Part shown: positions 1 through 8,807 of the stretch, in pieces
Numbering within the stretch: position 1 is the stretch's first letter
Layout: every line of letters begins with the position of its first letter
NCBI GenBank assembly: GCA_964445195.1
Contig: CAYUKA010000017.1
Span: forward strand, 1 to 47,464
Reading direction: 5' to 3'
DNA length: 47,464 nt
Source of the DNA: UM-FILTER-47-13 sp964445195
GTDB lineage: Bacteria; Pseudomonadota; Alphaproteobacteria; Micavibrionales; Micavibrionaceae
Position numbers and translations under genes: made by a program
The notes under the pieces: generated by a model
What the model saw: only the letters and a program-made list of their open reading frames with translations
Told to the model about the DNA's origin: nothing
The model's database searches: none

Positions 1-89
1 GAATGCCATCAAAAACATTATGCCGTATAATGGCTTGAAAAAGATCATACGCACTGATTGGCGCGTCCCTTTAAGCCAGAGCGCTTTGT

Positions 90-1076
90 TTATGCAGGCC
101 CGGGAGCCGGCGCAGCCGCCGCAGGGGCATCCGCGACCTGGCGGCCATTATCCTGCTCGCCGGCAGGCGGCTGCGCACCTTTCCGCAGCGCAGGCTCAAG
201 CGCCTTGTTTTTTGCCAGAAAATCGGCAAACTCGCCGCTGTCCTGGCCGCGCCCTTCGGTGACAATGACCATATTGCGCTTGTCACCGATATCACGCAGC
301 GTATCCATGCGCATCGTTTCCATGACCATTTCGGCAGCCGCCGCTTCAGGAATGCCGGCAGCCTGCAGTTCAGTGATCTGGGCCGCATAGCCGTCAAAGA
401 CTTCCTTCCGGAAACCGGCAACACCTTTACCGGCCTCGATCTGGGCTTCCTTGTCACCTTGCGCATCGGCAACTTTTGCCTTTTTGCGGTTCTCGGCTTC
501 ACGGACTTCGTTATATGATTTCTGCAGGCTTATAGGCATAGCCGGCTCGTCGATCACGACGTTGTCGATGTAAAAGCCGGTACGGTCCAAAATAGCCTGG
601 TGCAGCTCGCCGGTTACCTTGGCGCCGACATCGTCCTTGTCCTGCTTATACAGCTCATCCAGTGTTTTGCCACTGGCGAAGCCCCGCACTTCACGGCGTA
701 CGCGGCTGGAAATCACGGTATCCGGGTTTTCGTTATCGAACGTATATTTGGCCGTATCCTCGATCCAGCCCTGGATCTTAACCGGCAGACGGACGACAAG
801 ATTGTCCGATGTTTTGATCTGCAGGCCGTCCTCGCCATCGTCATCTTTAACCGCAAATTCGCCAAACTGTTTACTGACTTTGTCGTGAATCTTGTCAATG
901 AACGGGATTTTCCAGTTCAGGCCAGGGTTCTCGACGGTACGAATGTGTTTACCGAAACGCGTGATCAACGTGTCATGTTTCTGCGGTGAGGTAAACAGGC
1001 CGGAGGCCAGAGTGGTCAAAGCTAATATGCCTACACTGCCGTAAGCGGCCATACTAAATATACTTCCTAAATCCAT
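90..1076 (-). CDS. Band-7 / SPFH-domain membrane protein
   Basis: An N-terminal hydrophobic segment (about residues 5-24) is followed by an SPFH/band-7 domain (about 25-210: prohibitin/stomatin/HflC-like, with a strand running TRFGKHIRTVENPGLNWKIP and a helical stretch rich in A, E and K near residues 200-235). The C-terminal tail is Ala/Pro-rich (ADAPAAAAPAPGPA) and looks disordered. Family members form oligomeric rings on the inner membrane and organise proteases or membrane microdomains; the exact role here is unknown. The start at 1076 is preferred over an upstream in-frame start because AAGGGAGAA sits just upstream of it. It is transcribed alone, away from glmM. A weak promoter candidate lies at 1257-1283 on the minus strand. 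Confidence 0.85.
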   Translation of the reverse strand: MDLGSIFSMAAYGSVGILALTTLASGLFTSPQKHDTLITRFGKHIRTVENPGLNWKIPFIDKIHDKVSKQFGEFAVKDDDGEDGLQIKTSDNLVVRLPVKIQGWIEDTAKYTFDNENPDTVISSRVRREVRGFASGKTLDELYKQDKDDVGAKVTGELHQAILDRTGFYIDNVVIDEPAMPISLQKSYNEVREAENRKKAKVADAQGDKEAQIEAGKGVAGFRKEVFDGYAAQITELQAAGIPEAAAAEMVMETMRMDTLRDIGDKRNMVIVTEGRGQDSGEFADFLAKNKALEPALRKGAQPPAGEQDNGRQVADAPAAAAPAPGPA

Positions 1077-1910
1077 TGTAGTTCTCCCTTGGATTGGTTG
1101 GTTTAAAACGCAGAAGTTCGTCGCCAGAAAGCGCGTTACGCTCTCTGCCGCTTTGCGGCCCTTCTGCACAAAGCCGCAAATTCTGTTTCTTGTTTTTGAA
1201 AAAGCCGTTTTAAAATTCGGTTATTTCAATTAAAAACCGCTATTTTCTATAGTTTTATTTTAACAATACTATCCTCTTGTAAATAAACCTGTTACGGCAT
1301 TATTTAACATAATAATAAAATCCGGTCGCAAAGGTTCCGGTCGCGATCTGCTTGCAGGCCGCTCTGGAGCTTCGCTATACGCTTATGTTGTTGATGTTAG
1401 GGGCACCCCCGTCAACCAGGCGGACCGGTGTCGCCGTTCCGCGCCCCGGGTGGGTGCTTGTGTGTGTTCATCATTGTGCCTCCCGAACACTTGTTATCGG
1501 TAAAACCTGCTTGTTCAACTTGCTTTATTGTCACGGCTTTTTGATGCCGTGAAATTTGGACGCGTTCCGAATCTACCGGAAAAGCGCCATTGTGAGAACA
1601 ATTTCGGGAAAGATGTGGCCGTCTTGTACGACCTGATACGACATTCTATCATACAGGGGATTGAAACGAACATCTCTTGCTCCTCCTTGTTTTCACAAAT
1701 CCCAAAACGCCTGCGCAAAACTCATATGCGATACGTTTTTGAACCTGAGAAAGCGAAAAACAGTATTTCTTCGTCGTCTCAATCAGTGTTACTTCATCAT
1801 TATTTATTTTTGGTTTTTCTGTCAACAAAAAAAGACATAAAAATTCCACTTTTTGCGGTGAAGCTTATTTTCCCTTGGGTTTGCGCTCGTTTTAAGTTAA
1901 TCAGATTGGC
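1077..1910. other. 834-bp gene-free gap between the SPFH gene and glmM
   Basis: No convincing protein gene is visible; the open frames here have unnatural composition and poor starts. The flanks are AT-rich, but 1320-1500 is a GC-rich island. It contains a 9-bp direct repeat TCCGGTCGC (1321-1329 and 1336-1344) and pairing segments GCACCC (1403-1408) and GGGTGC (1452-1457), which could close a structured RNA. A hairpin TCACGGC/GCCGTGA lies at 1531-1552. A minus-strand promoter candidate TTTACA-15-TAAAAT (1283-1257) would serve the SPFH gene. The region just before glmM is AT-rich and presumably holds its promoter. It could hold an unrecognised ncRNA or a decayed gene; neither is proven. Confidence 0.5.
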
Positions 1911-3272
1911 ATGACACGTAAGTATTTTGGCACAGATGGCATCCGCGGCCGCGCCGGCGCATACCCGATGACGGCGGAAATGGCGATGAAAGTCGCAATG
2001 GCAACGGCTTTAACCCTGAAAGCCGACAATGGCGGCCTGCACCAGAACCGCGCCGTAATCGGCAAGGATACCCGGTTGTCGGGCTATATGTTTGAACAGG
2101 CCATGGCTTCGGGGTTCGAGGCTATGGGCATGGATGTTATCTTTCTTGGCCCGCTGCCGACCCCGGCGGTGGCGATGCTGACCCGCTCGCTGCGGGCTGA
2201 CGTTGGTGTGATGATCTCGGCCTCGCACAATCCGTTTGCCGATAACGGTATAAAACTGTTCGGAGCCAATGGTTATAAACTCTCTGACGAGCTGGAGTCG
2301 GCGATTGAGGCGCGGCTGGACAAGGATATGCCGGCGGTGGCGCCGGAAGGGATGGGCAAGGCCAGCCGTCTGGACGATGCCGCCGGGCGCTATGTTGAAT
2401 TTCTCAAAAGCAGCTTCCCGCGCCGCCTGACTCTGGAAGGACTGAAGATCGTTGTCGATTGTGCGCATGGCGCAGCCTACCGCGTTGCGCCGCAGGTGCT
2501 GTGGGAGCTTGAGGCCGAGGTGGTCAAAATCGGTTGCAAGCCGGATGGCCGTAACATTAATGACAGCTGCGGTGCTACTGCCACGGCGCTGCTACAGGAA
2601 ACAGTTCTGTCTGAGGGTGCTGATCTTGGCCTTGCGCTGGACGGTGACGCTGACCGGCTGATTATGGTCGATGAAACCGGTACCGTGATTGACGGCGACC
2701 AGATCATGGGGCTGCTGACCCTTACACTCCATGCGGACGGCATGCTGAAGGGCAACGGGCTGGTTTCGACGGTGATGTCTAACCTGGGGCTGGAACGGCG
2801 GCTGGCTGCTGAAGGGCTGGATCTGGCGCGTACGGCGGTGGGCGACCGTTATGTCGTGGAACGGATGCGTGAAGGCGGCTTTAACCTCGGCGGCGAGCAG
2901 TCCGGCCACATTATCCTGTCTGATTTCTGCACCACTGGTGATGGCATGCTGGCGGCGCTGCAGGTGCTGCGCGTCCTGAAGGAGCGGGGCGAAAAGGCGA
3001 GCGGGGTTCTGAATATCTTTACGCCGATGCCCCAGCTTTTGCAGAATGTCCGCTTTAACGTTGGCGCGGCCTCGCCGCTCGACCATGCGCAGGTCAAAGA
3101 GGCCATCGCCAAGGCCGAGCAAACGCTGGCCAATGATGGCCGCCTTGTGATCCGTCCGTCGGGCACCGAGCCGGTGATCCGGGTTATGGCCGAGGGCGAG
3201 GATCCGGAGCTGGTGAAGACCGTGGTATGCGATTTATGTGCCGTGATTGAAAGCGTTGCCGAAACCGCCTAG
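1911..3272 (+). CDS. glmM: Phosphoglucosamine mutase GlmM
   Basis: Interconverts glucosamine-6-phosphate and glucosamine-1-phosphate, the step before GlmU in UDP-GlcNAc synthesis for peptidoglycan and lipid A; cytoplasmic. The 453 residues match the family's usual length of about 445-455. The N-terminus FGTDGIRG is diagnostic. The active-site phosphoserine is in SASHNP (S105). The Mg-binding loop is DGDADR (about residues 243-248), and the C-terminal phosphate-binding loop is RPSGTEP (about 419-425). In many alphaproteobacteria glmM follows ftsH and folP; here it stands after a long non-coding gap and ahead of thiD. No strong Shine-Dalgarno is visible before the ATG, but the N-terminal motif fixes the start. 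Confidence 0.97.
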   Translation: MTRKYFGTDGIRGRAGAYPMTAEMAMKVAMATALTLKADNGGLHQNRAVIGKDTRLSGYMFEQAMASGFEAMGMDVIFLGPLPTPAVAMLTRSLRADVGVMISASHNPFADNGIKLFGANGYKLSDELESAIEARLDKDMPAVAPEGMGKASRLDDAAGRYVEFLKSSFPRRLTLEGLKIVVDCAHGAAYRVAPQVLWELEAEVVKIGCKPDGRNINDSCGATATALLQETVLSEGADLGLALDGDADRLIMVDETGTVIDGDQIMGLLTLTLHADGMLKGNGLVSTVMSNLGLERRLAAEGLDLARTAVGDRYVVERMREGGFNLGGEQSGHIILSDFCTTGDGMLAALQVLRVLKERGEKASGVLNIFTPMPQLLQNVRFNVGAASPLDHAQVKEAIAKAEQTLANDGRLVIRPSGTEPVIRVMAEGEDPELVKTVVCDLCAVIESVAETA

Positions 3273-3322
3273 CCTTTCTTCTGTAGCTTACACAAGCAGG
3301 CAGGAAAAGGACGGGCACGGAC

Positions 3323-4174
3323 ATGAAAACCAAAATCCTGACAATCGGGCAATCAGATTCTTCCGCGGGTACCGGCATCCAGGCCGACCTGAAAACGGCG
3401 CAGTCATTCGGCGTATACGCCGCCAACGTGATCACGGCCGTGATGGCGCAGAATACCTGCGAAGTCAGTGAAACATATGCCGTGCCGGCCGATATGGTGA
3501 TGGCGCAGGTTGAAGCGATTATGGCCGATCTTGACATCGCCGCCCTGAAGACCGGCATGCTGGCATCGGAAGAGACGATCGCGGCGCTGGGCGATATGTT
3601 CGACCATATGGGCGAGACGATGGGCGATGACCGGCCGCGGGTTGTCATCGATCCCGTCATGACCAACCGGACCGGGCGGGAGCTGCTGAGCAAGCCGGCC
3701 CGCGACATCATGAAGCGCAGCCTGATCCTGTATGCCGATATCCTGACCCCGAATATCATGGAGGCGCAGGAACTGACCGGTCTTGCCATCAAGGATATCG
3801 ACGATATGTGTCACGCCGCCGAGATGCTGCGGACACTCGGACCGCGCACTGTGATTCTGAAAGGCGGGGCGCTTAAGGGCGATCAGATTTACGATATCCT
3901 GTCCGATGAGAACGGCACCGAAATTTATGCGACACCGGTCGTGCCGACCAGGAGCACCCACGGCGCCGGTTCGACCCTGTCGGCGGGTCTGACCTGCGGA
4001 TTGGCGCTGGGCCTTGATCACCGGCGGGCTTTTGAAATTGTCCGCGCTTATCTTGATGATGCGATGACCAAGGCGATGCCGGTCGGCAAGGGCTATGGGC
4101 CGGTCAACCACGCCGCCGGTCTGGTGGCGATGGATGCGGTACGTTCCAAAGACACGCAAACGGCGGCGGCCTGA
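3323..4174 (+). CDS. thiD: Hydroxymethylpyrimidine/phosphomethylpyrimidine kinase ThiD
   Basis: Ribokinase-fold kinase phosphorylating HMP and HMP-phosphate in thiamine biosynthesis. The N-terminal motif GQSDSSAGTGIQADLKT corresponds to the HMP-binding signature (usually DSSGGAGIQADLKT). The C-terminal anion-hole region reads STHGAGSTLSAGL, where most ThiD proteins have HGTGC; the conserved Cys is replaced by Ser, so substrate handling could differ (pyridoxal-kinase-like activity is a possible alternative). The length of 283 is slightly above the usual 265-275. It lies 50 bp after glmM and may be co-transcribed. No TPP riboswitch is seen in the short upstream gap, so thiamine control must act elsewhere. 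Confidence 0.88.
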   Translation: MKTKILTIGQSDSSAGTGIQADLKTAQSFGVYAANVITAVMAQNTCEVSETYAVPADMVMAQVEAIMADLDIAALKTGMLASEETIAALGDMFDHMGETMGDDRPRVVIDPVMTNRTGRELLSKPARDIMKRSLILYADILTPNIMEAQELTGLAIKDIDDMCHAAEMLRTLGPRTVILKGGALKGDQIYDILSDENGTEIYATPVVPTRSTHGAGSTLSAGLTCGLALGLDHRRAFEIVRAYLDDAMTKAMPVGKGYGPVNHAAGLVAMDAVRSKDTQTAAA

Positions 4175-4202
4175 ATGCGTCTCTCGAAACGGATGCCGGA
4201 AT

Positions 4203-4231
4203 TTGACACGCTGTTCCTGTTTTCATATTAT
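4203..4231 (+). promoter_or_regulatory. Near-consensus sigma-70 promoter for the ankyrin gene
   Basis: TTGACA at 4203-4208, a 17-bp spacer and TATTAT at 4226-4231. Transcription would start near 4238, leaving about 20 nt with AGGGG before the ATG at 4259. This supports 4259 rather than the upstream in-frame ATG at 4175 as the start. Confidence 0.7.
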
Positions 4232-4258
4232 GAGTGGCAGGGTTCAGGGGACGGCATC

Positions 4259-4558
4259 ATGACCAACGATAATCTTGATCATTCAACGCAGGCGCTTTCG
4301 CAGCAGCAAATGCACGAACAGCTGTGGGTTGCGGCTGCCAGCGGTGATTGCGGCGCGATTCGCGTGCTGGCGATGAGCGGGGTTGATATTGACGCCCGCA
4401 ACGAAGACGGCTTTACCGCGTTCAATATCGCCACCCGCCACGGCCACAGCGATGCGGCGATGACCATTCTCGCCGTGCGTGAAGTCCGGTTTGCCAAAAC
4501 TCTTGGTGAAGATCCGGCTACCTTTTTCGAAACTGATACAGCTAAGAAGACAGCCTGA
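4259..4558 (+). CDS. Small ankyrin-repeat protein
   Basis: A 99-residue cytoplasmic protein. Residues about 20-75 form two ankyrin-type helix pairs: a repeat with LWVAAASGDCGAIRVLAMSG and the linker VDIDARNEDGFTAFNIATRHG, the usual D-x-x-G-x-T-A/P-L pattern in slightly degenerate form. Ankyrin repeats mediate protein binding; the partner is unknown. The start at 4259 is chosen because AGGGG lies 8 bp upstream and a near-perfect promoter at 4203-4231 would begin transcription downstream of the alternative ATG at 4175. It is inserted between thiD and purA and has no obvious functional link to either. Confidence 0.75.
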   Translation: MTNDNLDHSTQALSQQQMHEQLWVAAASGDCGAIRVLAMSGVDIDARNEDGFTAFNIATRHGHSDAAMTILAVREVRFAKTLGEDPATFFETDTAKKTA

Positions 4559-4598
4559 TTTATCTTATATCTATCCTGTACCTTCATCGTCCTGCGGG

Positions 4599-4626
4599 GT
4601 GACAATCGTCCCTGTTCGTGTATAGT
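4599..4626 (+). promoter_or_regulatory. Probable purA promoter
   Basis: GTGACA (4599-4604), a 16-bp spacer and TATAGT (4621-4626), about 33 bp before the purA ATG. Both hexamers match the sigma-70 consensus in five of six positions. Confidence 0.45.
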
Positions 4627-4658
4627 TTTTGCGGGTTATCTAGCAAAAAGGGCTATCA

Positions 4659-5966
4659 ATGGCGAATGTCGCGGTGATCGGGTCGCAGTGGGGCGATGAG
4701 GGTAAAGGCAAGATAGTTGACTGGCTGTCCAGCCGCGCCGATGTGGTGGTGCGGTTTCAGGGCGGCCACAATGCCGGTCATACGCTGGTGGTTGACGGGC
4801 GCGAATACAAGCTGCACTTGCTGCCGTCCGGCATCGTGCGCGGCGGCAAGCTGTCGATTATCGGTAACGGTGTTGTGATCGACCCGTGGGCGCTGCTGGA
4901 AGAGATCGAACGGGTGCGCACGCAGGGGCTGGCGATTAATCCGGGCACGCTGATGATCGCCGAAAACGCCAACCTGATCCTGCCGGTGCACGGCGCGCTG
5001 GACCGGGCGCTGGAGGCGGCGCGCAGCCAGGGCGATGTCAAAGGCGGCAAGATCGGCACCACCGGGCGCGGCATCGGTCCCGCCTATGAGGACAAGGCGG
5101 CGCGGCGCGGCATCCGGGTTTGTGATCTTGAAGATACGGATTTACTGAAGCAGAAAATTGAAAACCTGCTGGTGCATCATAACGCCCTTCTGACGGGCCT
5201 TGATGCGGAGCCGTTCCGGCCCGATCAGGTCTATGACAGCCTGATGCAGGTTGCGGGCAGTATCCTGCAATATGCCGGGCCGGTCTGGCGACGGCTCGAC
5301 GAAGCGCGCCGTAACGGTGAAAAAGTGCTGTTCGAAGGGGCGCAGGGCGTGATGCTCGATGTGGATCACGGCACCTATCCGTTTGTGACGTCATCCAATA
5401 CGATCGCCGCGCAGGCCGCGGCAGGCGCCGGCACCGGGCCGCGCAGCGTCGGCTATGTGCTGGGGATCACCAAGGCCTATACAACGCGGGTCGGCTCCGG
5501 TCCGTTCCCGACCGAGCAGGATAACGAGATTGGCGATTTCCTGGGGGAAAAGGGGCATGAATTCGGCACCACTACAGGGCGCAAGCGGCGCTGCGGCTGG
5601 TTCGATGCGGTGATGGTCCGGCAGGCTGTCAGGATTGCCGGGATCGACGGCATTGCTTTAACCAAGCTTGATGTGCTCGACGGTCTGAAAGAGCTGAAAA
5701 TCTGTACCGGCTATGAGCTGGACGGCAAACAGCTGGATTATTTGCCGGCTGGCCAGCGTGCGCAGCAGCAGGCCGTGCCGGTTTATGAAACAATGGACGG
5801 CTGGCAGGAAAGCACGCAGGGCGCCCGGTCCTGGGCCGAATTGCCGGCGGCGGCGGTCAAATATGTCCGCCATGTCGAGGAGTTGATCGGCGCGCCGGTG
5901 GCGCTGCTTTCGACCAGTCCGGAGCGTGACGACACGATCCTGATGAAAGACCCGTTCATGGAGTAG
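4659..5966 (+). CDS. purA: Adenylosuccinate synthetase PurA
   Basis: GTP-dependent condensation of IMP with aspartate, the first committed step of AMP synthesis; cytoplasmic homodimer. The N-terminal GTP-binding loop GSQWGDEGKGK (residues 8-18) carries the catalytic Asp. HNAGHT (about 38-43), the GTTGRGIGPAYEDK segment (about 129-142) and TTTGRKRRCGW (about 305-315) are all present. The C-terminal TKLDVLDGL and STSPERDDTI match the guanine-binding region. The length of 435 is typical. It has its own candidate promoter. A weak hairpin with a short T-run follows the stop near 5986-6012. Confidence 0.97.
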   Translation: MANVAVIGSQWGDEGKGKIVDWLSSRADVVVRFQGGHNAGHTLVVDGREYKLHLLPSGIVRGGKLSIIGNGVVIDPWALLEEIERVRTQGLAINPGTLMIAENANLILPVHGALDRALEAARSQGDVKGGKIGTTGRGIGPAYEDKAARRGIRVCDLEDTDLLKQKIENLLVHHNALLTGLDAEPFRPDQVYDSLMQVAGSILQYAGPVWRRLDEARRNGEKVLFEGAQGVMLDVDHGTYPFVTSSNTIAAQAAAGAGTGPRSVGYVLGITKAYTTRVGSGPFPTEQDNEIGDFLGEKGHEFGTTTGRKRRCGWFDAVMVRQAVRIAGIDGIALTKLDVLDGLKELKICTGYELDGKQLDYLPAGQRAQQQAVPVYETMDGWQESTQGARSWAELPAAAVKYVRHVEELIGAPVALLSTSPERDDTILMKDPFME

Positions 5967-5985
5967 ACCCGGCATAAGTTTGGCG

Positions 5986-6012
5986 CGGGCATACTGCGGC
6001 ACGGCCCGTTTT
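5986..6012 (+). terminator. Weak possible terminator after purA
   Basis: Stem CGGGC (5986-5990) pairs with GCCCG (6004-6008) and is followed by TTTT. The stem is short and the loop long (13 nt), so termination is uncertain. Confidence 0.25.
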
Positions 6013-6091
6013 ACTTCTGTGGCAAAGGCCAGTAGAATAAATGGTCGCGTTTTGTAACCTGCGCGCCCCGTGTCTATTGTGTAAAGCCATC

Positions 6092-8260
6092 ATGTCCGAT
6101 AAAGCCCTGAATGACGAAGAGACTGTCTATCCGGCTGATGCCGGTGAAGCGGCTATTGATGAGACGGGCACAAACGAAACCCGGCCGGCGGACGAAGCGG
6201 AACCTGAGAGTGATTCGTCTGGTACGCAACCGCCAGCGCAAAAGCCGTCCGCCCATATCGCGGTGCTGAACGACGAGCTTGAAATCATGGTCGACAAGCG
6301 TCTGAAGCATCTCGACCGTGGTCCGGTAAAAGCCTACGCGGCCCGGGCCAAGGGTGAAGCTCATGAAGGCTACTTTGCCCTGATATGCGAAAAATCACTG
6401 ACGCCGCGCGCGATGATGGCCGGCAAGTTCGCCATGATCATCACGCCAAATCTTGTTAAGCTGATCGCCTCGGGCGTGATTTTCTGGCCGCCGGGAAATG
6501 AACAACGTTATGTGTTCATATATGAGAATACGCTGGGCAAACCGCTGATGACGGATGTTGCGCAGGGCGGGTTGGGCTGGAAGCCCGACCTGGTGATGAA
6601 AAGCTTCATCAAGCCGATGGTCAACGTGCTGCAGGACTTGCGCGATGCCGATATGATCCACGCCAACATTAATCCGATGAATATTTTCGAATCCGGCGCC
6701 GATGGGGCGCTTGATCGCGTTGTGCTGGGAGAATGCCTGACAATGCCGCCCGGTTACCACCAGCCATCGGTGTTTGAGCCGGTAGAGCGTGCCCAGACCG
6801 ACCGGATTGCGAAAGGGCCCGGTACGTTCGAGGATGATTTATATGCGTTCGGCGTGACGTTGACTTTTTTATTACGCCACCGCGACCCGCTGGCAGGCCT
6901 GGATGAGGAAGAGGTGATCCGTCAGAAGATCGAACTTGGCAGCTATGCCGCCTTGACCGGTAAAGACAGGTTCACAGGCGCTGTGCTCGAATTGCTGCGC
7001 GGTCTGCTTTATGATGACCGTGCCCAGCGCTGGACGCTTGATGAAATCCTGTCATGGCTGGAAGGGCAGCGCCTGAGTCCCAAGCAAAGCTCGAAAAAGC
7101 AAAAGGCCAGCCGGCCTGTGCACTTTAATAACGAGCGCTATTATCGCCCCGTCCTGCTGGCGATGGATCTGAATAAGGATCAGGCCGCAGCCGTACAGAT
7201 GATTGATGATGGCGACCTTGAGCAATGGGTCAGCCGCTCGCTGGAGGACAAGCTCACCGGCGGGCGTCTTGAAGAGGCGGTGGAGGCGGCGCAGGAATAT
7301 GGCCGCGGGCCGGGCTATTGGGACAGATTGCTAACCCGGGTTTCAGTCGCTCTTGATCCGGCGGCGCCCATTCGTTTCAAGGAGCTGGCGGTGCACCCCG
7401 AGGGCGTACCTTATGCGCTGGCTGAGAGTTTTATTGCGCAAAAGGACCTAGCGCCGTTTGTCGAAATTATCAACCAGCAGCTGGTCATGTTCTGGCTCGG
7501 CGCCCAGCAGGATGCCCGTGTTGACGTTGGCAGCCTGATTTCCAAGTTCGATAGTTGCCGGGCCTTTCTGCGCCAGCAAACGGTCGGCTATGGCATGGAG
7601 CGGTGCCTGTATTTCCTGAACCCGGCCTGCCATTGCATCAGCGAGCGTCTGCAGGGCCATTATGTTCGCAACCCCGAAGATATGGTGCGGGCGCTTGAAA
7701 AAATTTCGCAGCAGCCGAAACGGCCTGACCTGTTTATTGATCGTCACATTGCCGCGTTTTTATCGGTCAAGGACCGGCGCATGATCGACCCGTTTTTTGT
7801 CGAGCTGGGCGCGGACGAATATCACAAAAAGGTGCTGGGGAACCTGAAAGTCATGGCGACGATCCAAAAGCGTTCGCGCCTGGAGCCTTTCCCCGGTTTG
7901 GCGCAGTGGGCGGCCGATATTCTCGGCCCGGTATACGAGCGTTATCATGACCGCGAACTGCGTGAGAATTTGCGCAAGAAAATGGATAAGCTCACCGCCG
8001 CCGGCGATCTCGGGAAAATGGTGACCGTGCTTGACAACCCGGACGTGCGCCAGCGCGATTTCCTGAATTTCAAAAAAGCGATGCAGGAGTACCGGGAGCT
8101 GAATGAGGAAGATGCCGATCTCAAACGCAAGCTGGAAAACCCGGAAACCTTCGGCCGTGAAACCGGTCAGGAAGTTGCGGCGATTATCTCGGGCCTGCTG
8201 GCCGGCACTGTGATTCTCGCTTTTGCCTTTATGCATTTTACTGAAACGGCGGTGTTCTGA
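6092..8260 (+). CDS. Tail-anchored protein-kinase-like protein, predicted pseudokinase
   Basis: A 722-residue protein. Residues 1-60 are acidic and Pro/Glu-rich (disordered). About 65-330 resemble a Hanks-type kinase fold: the catalytic loop reads HANINPMN (190-197), where an active kinase has HRDxKxxN. The catalytic Asp is therefore Asn192 and the Lys is Asn194, while Asn197 is kept. The DFG position reads LGE, and a helix F-like DDLYAFGVTL follows. No convincing glycine loop is seen. The middle (about 340-670) is helical and unassigned. A hydrophobic segment near the C-terminus (IISGLLAGTVILAFAFMHF) suggests a tail anchor with the kinase fold in the cytoplasm. It overlaps the next gene by 1 base. 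The start at 6092 is preferred over 6041 because the earlier residues are Cys-rich and out of character. Confidence 0.7.
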   Translation: MSDKALNDEETVYPADAGEAAIDETGTNETRPADEAEPESDSSGTQPPAQKPSAHIAVLNDELEIMVDKRLKHLDRGPVKAYAARAKGEAHEGYFALICEKSLTPRAMMAGKFAMIITPNLVKLIASGVIFWPPGNEQRYVFIYENTLGKPLMTDVAQGGLGWKPDLVMKSFIKPMVNVLQDLRDADMIHANINPMNIFESGADGALDRVVLGECLTMPPGYHQPSVFEPVERAQTDRIAKGPGTFEDDLYAFGVTLTFLLRHRDPLAGLDEEEVIRQKIELGSYAALTGKDRFTGAVLELLRGLLYDDRAQRWTLDEILSWLEGQRLSPKQSSKKQKASRPVHFNNERYYRPVLLAMDLNKDQAAAVQMIDDGDLEQWVSRSLEDKLTGGRLEEAVEAAQEYGRGPGYWDRLLTRVSVALDPAAPIRFKELAVHPEGVPYALAESFIAQKDLAPFVEIINQQLVMFWLGAQQDARVDVGSLISKFDSCRAFLRQQTVGYGMERCLYFLNPACHCISERLQGHYVRNPEDMVRALEKISQQPKRPDLFIDRHIAAFLSVKDRRMIDPFFVELGADEYHKKVLGNLKVMATIQKRSRLEPFPGLAQWAADILGPVYERYHDRELRENLRKKMDKLTAAGDLGKMVTVLDNPDVRQRDFLNFKKAMQEYRELNEEDADLKRKLENPETFGRETGQEVAAIISGLLAGTVILAFAFMHFTETAVF

Positions 8261-8790
8261 TGGCGATCAAGGCGGGCAGAAAAAAAGGTGGTATGAAAGG
8301 CTCTCTGCTCGGCGTTGTCGCGTTGTTCGCGGCGCTGATTTTCATGCCGACGACGATTGTGCTGCTTCTGGGCATGTTGCCGACCATGGTGGCGGCGATT
8401 GTCGATCGCAGCGGCAAGGGCACGCAGGCGATGACCGTCGGGGCGATGAACCTTGCCGGCTGCGCGCCGTTTCTGATTGATCTCTGGGCCAGAGGGCACG
8501 CGATCGATCTGGCTGTATCGCTGATTACTGATCCGCGCACAATTATTGTGATTTATTCCGCTGCCGGCATTGGCTACCTGATCAGCTGGGCGATGGCCGG
8601 CATTGTTGGTACGATGATGGTCAAACGCTCGCAAAGCCGCCTGAAGGAAATAAAGAAACGCCGCGACAGGCTGGTCGAGCGCTGGGGCCCGGAAGTCACT
8701 GGTGAAATTCCGCTTGATGCGTATGGGTTTCCGATTGAAGATACAAAAAATGAAAATACGCCGGAAAGTAAGGGCAAGACTCAGGACTAA
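8260..8790 (+). CDS. Small inner-membrane protein coupled to the pseudokinase
   Basis: A 176-residue protein starting in the overlap TGATG with the preceding stop, so translational coupling is likely. A basic N-terminus (KAGRKKGGMKG) is followed by two adjacent hydrophobic helices (about 17-52), another around 65-80 and a further one (about 95-125, IIVIYSAAGIGYLISWAMAGIVG). The C-terminal 50 residues are charged, basic then acidic, and probably cytoplasmic. No family is recognised. As the only partner of the tail-anchored pseudokinase it is likely to form a membrane complex with it. A terminator covers its stop codon, separating the pair from the pilus locus downstream. Confidence 0.7.
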   Translation: MAIKAGRKKGGMKGSLLGVVALFAALIFMPTTIVLLLGMLPTMVAAIVDRSGKGTQAMTVGAMNLAGCAPFLIDLWARGHAIDLAVSLITDPRTIIVIYSAAGIGYLISWAMAGIVGTMMVKRSQSRLKEIKKRRDRLVERWGPEVTGEIPLDAYGFPIEDTKNENTPESKGKTQD

Positions 8791-8807
8791 GCTCATAGTC
8801 CTTTTTT
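8783..8807 (+). terminator. Rho-independent terminator of the pseudokinase operon
   Basis: Stem AGGACTA (8783-8789) and TAGTCCT (8796-8802), a 6-nt loop, then five further T residues. The stop codon TAA is inside the stem. Confidence 0.75.

Noticed and set aside
1352..1552. 66-residue open frame in the GC-rich island
   Set aside because: No homology pattern, no ribosome site; the GC-rich sequence leaves open frames by chance.
1528..1914. 128-residue open frame upstream of glmM
   Set aside because: Composition is not protein-like, no Shine-Dalgarno, and it crosses the hairpin and AT-rich promoter zone of glmM.
3273..3322. Possible TPP riboswitch before thiD
   Set aside because: The gap is only 50 bp and lacks CUGAGA and the other conserved TPP elements.
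3404..4159. 251-residue minus-strand frame across thiD
   Set aside because: Shadow of the conserved thiD frame, with His/Arg/Gln-rich composition typical of antisense reading of GC-rich genes.
6041..6091. Earlier start of the pseudokinase
   Set aside because: The added residues are Cys-rich and hydrophobic, unlike the acidic N-terminal tail; the ATG at 6092 fits better.
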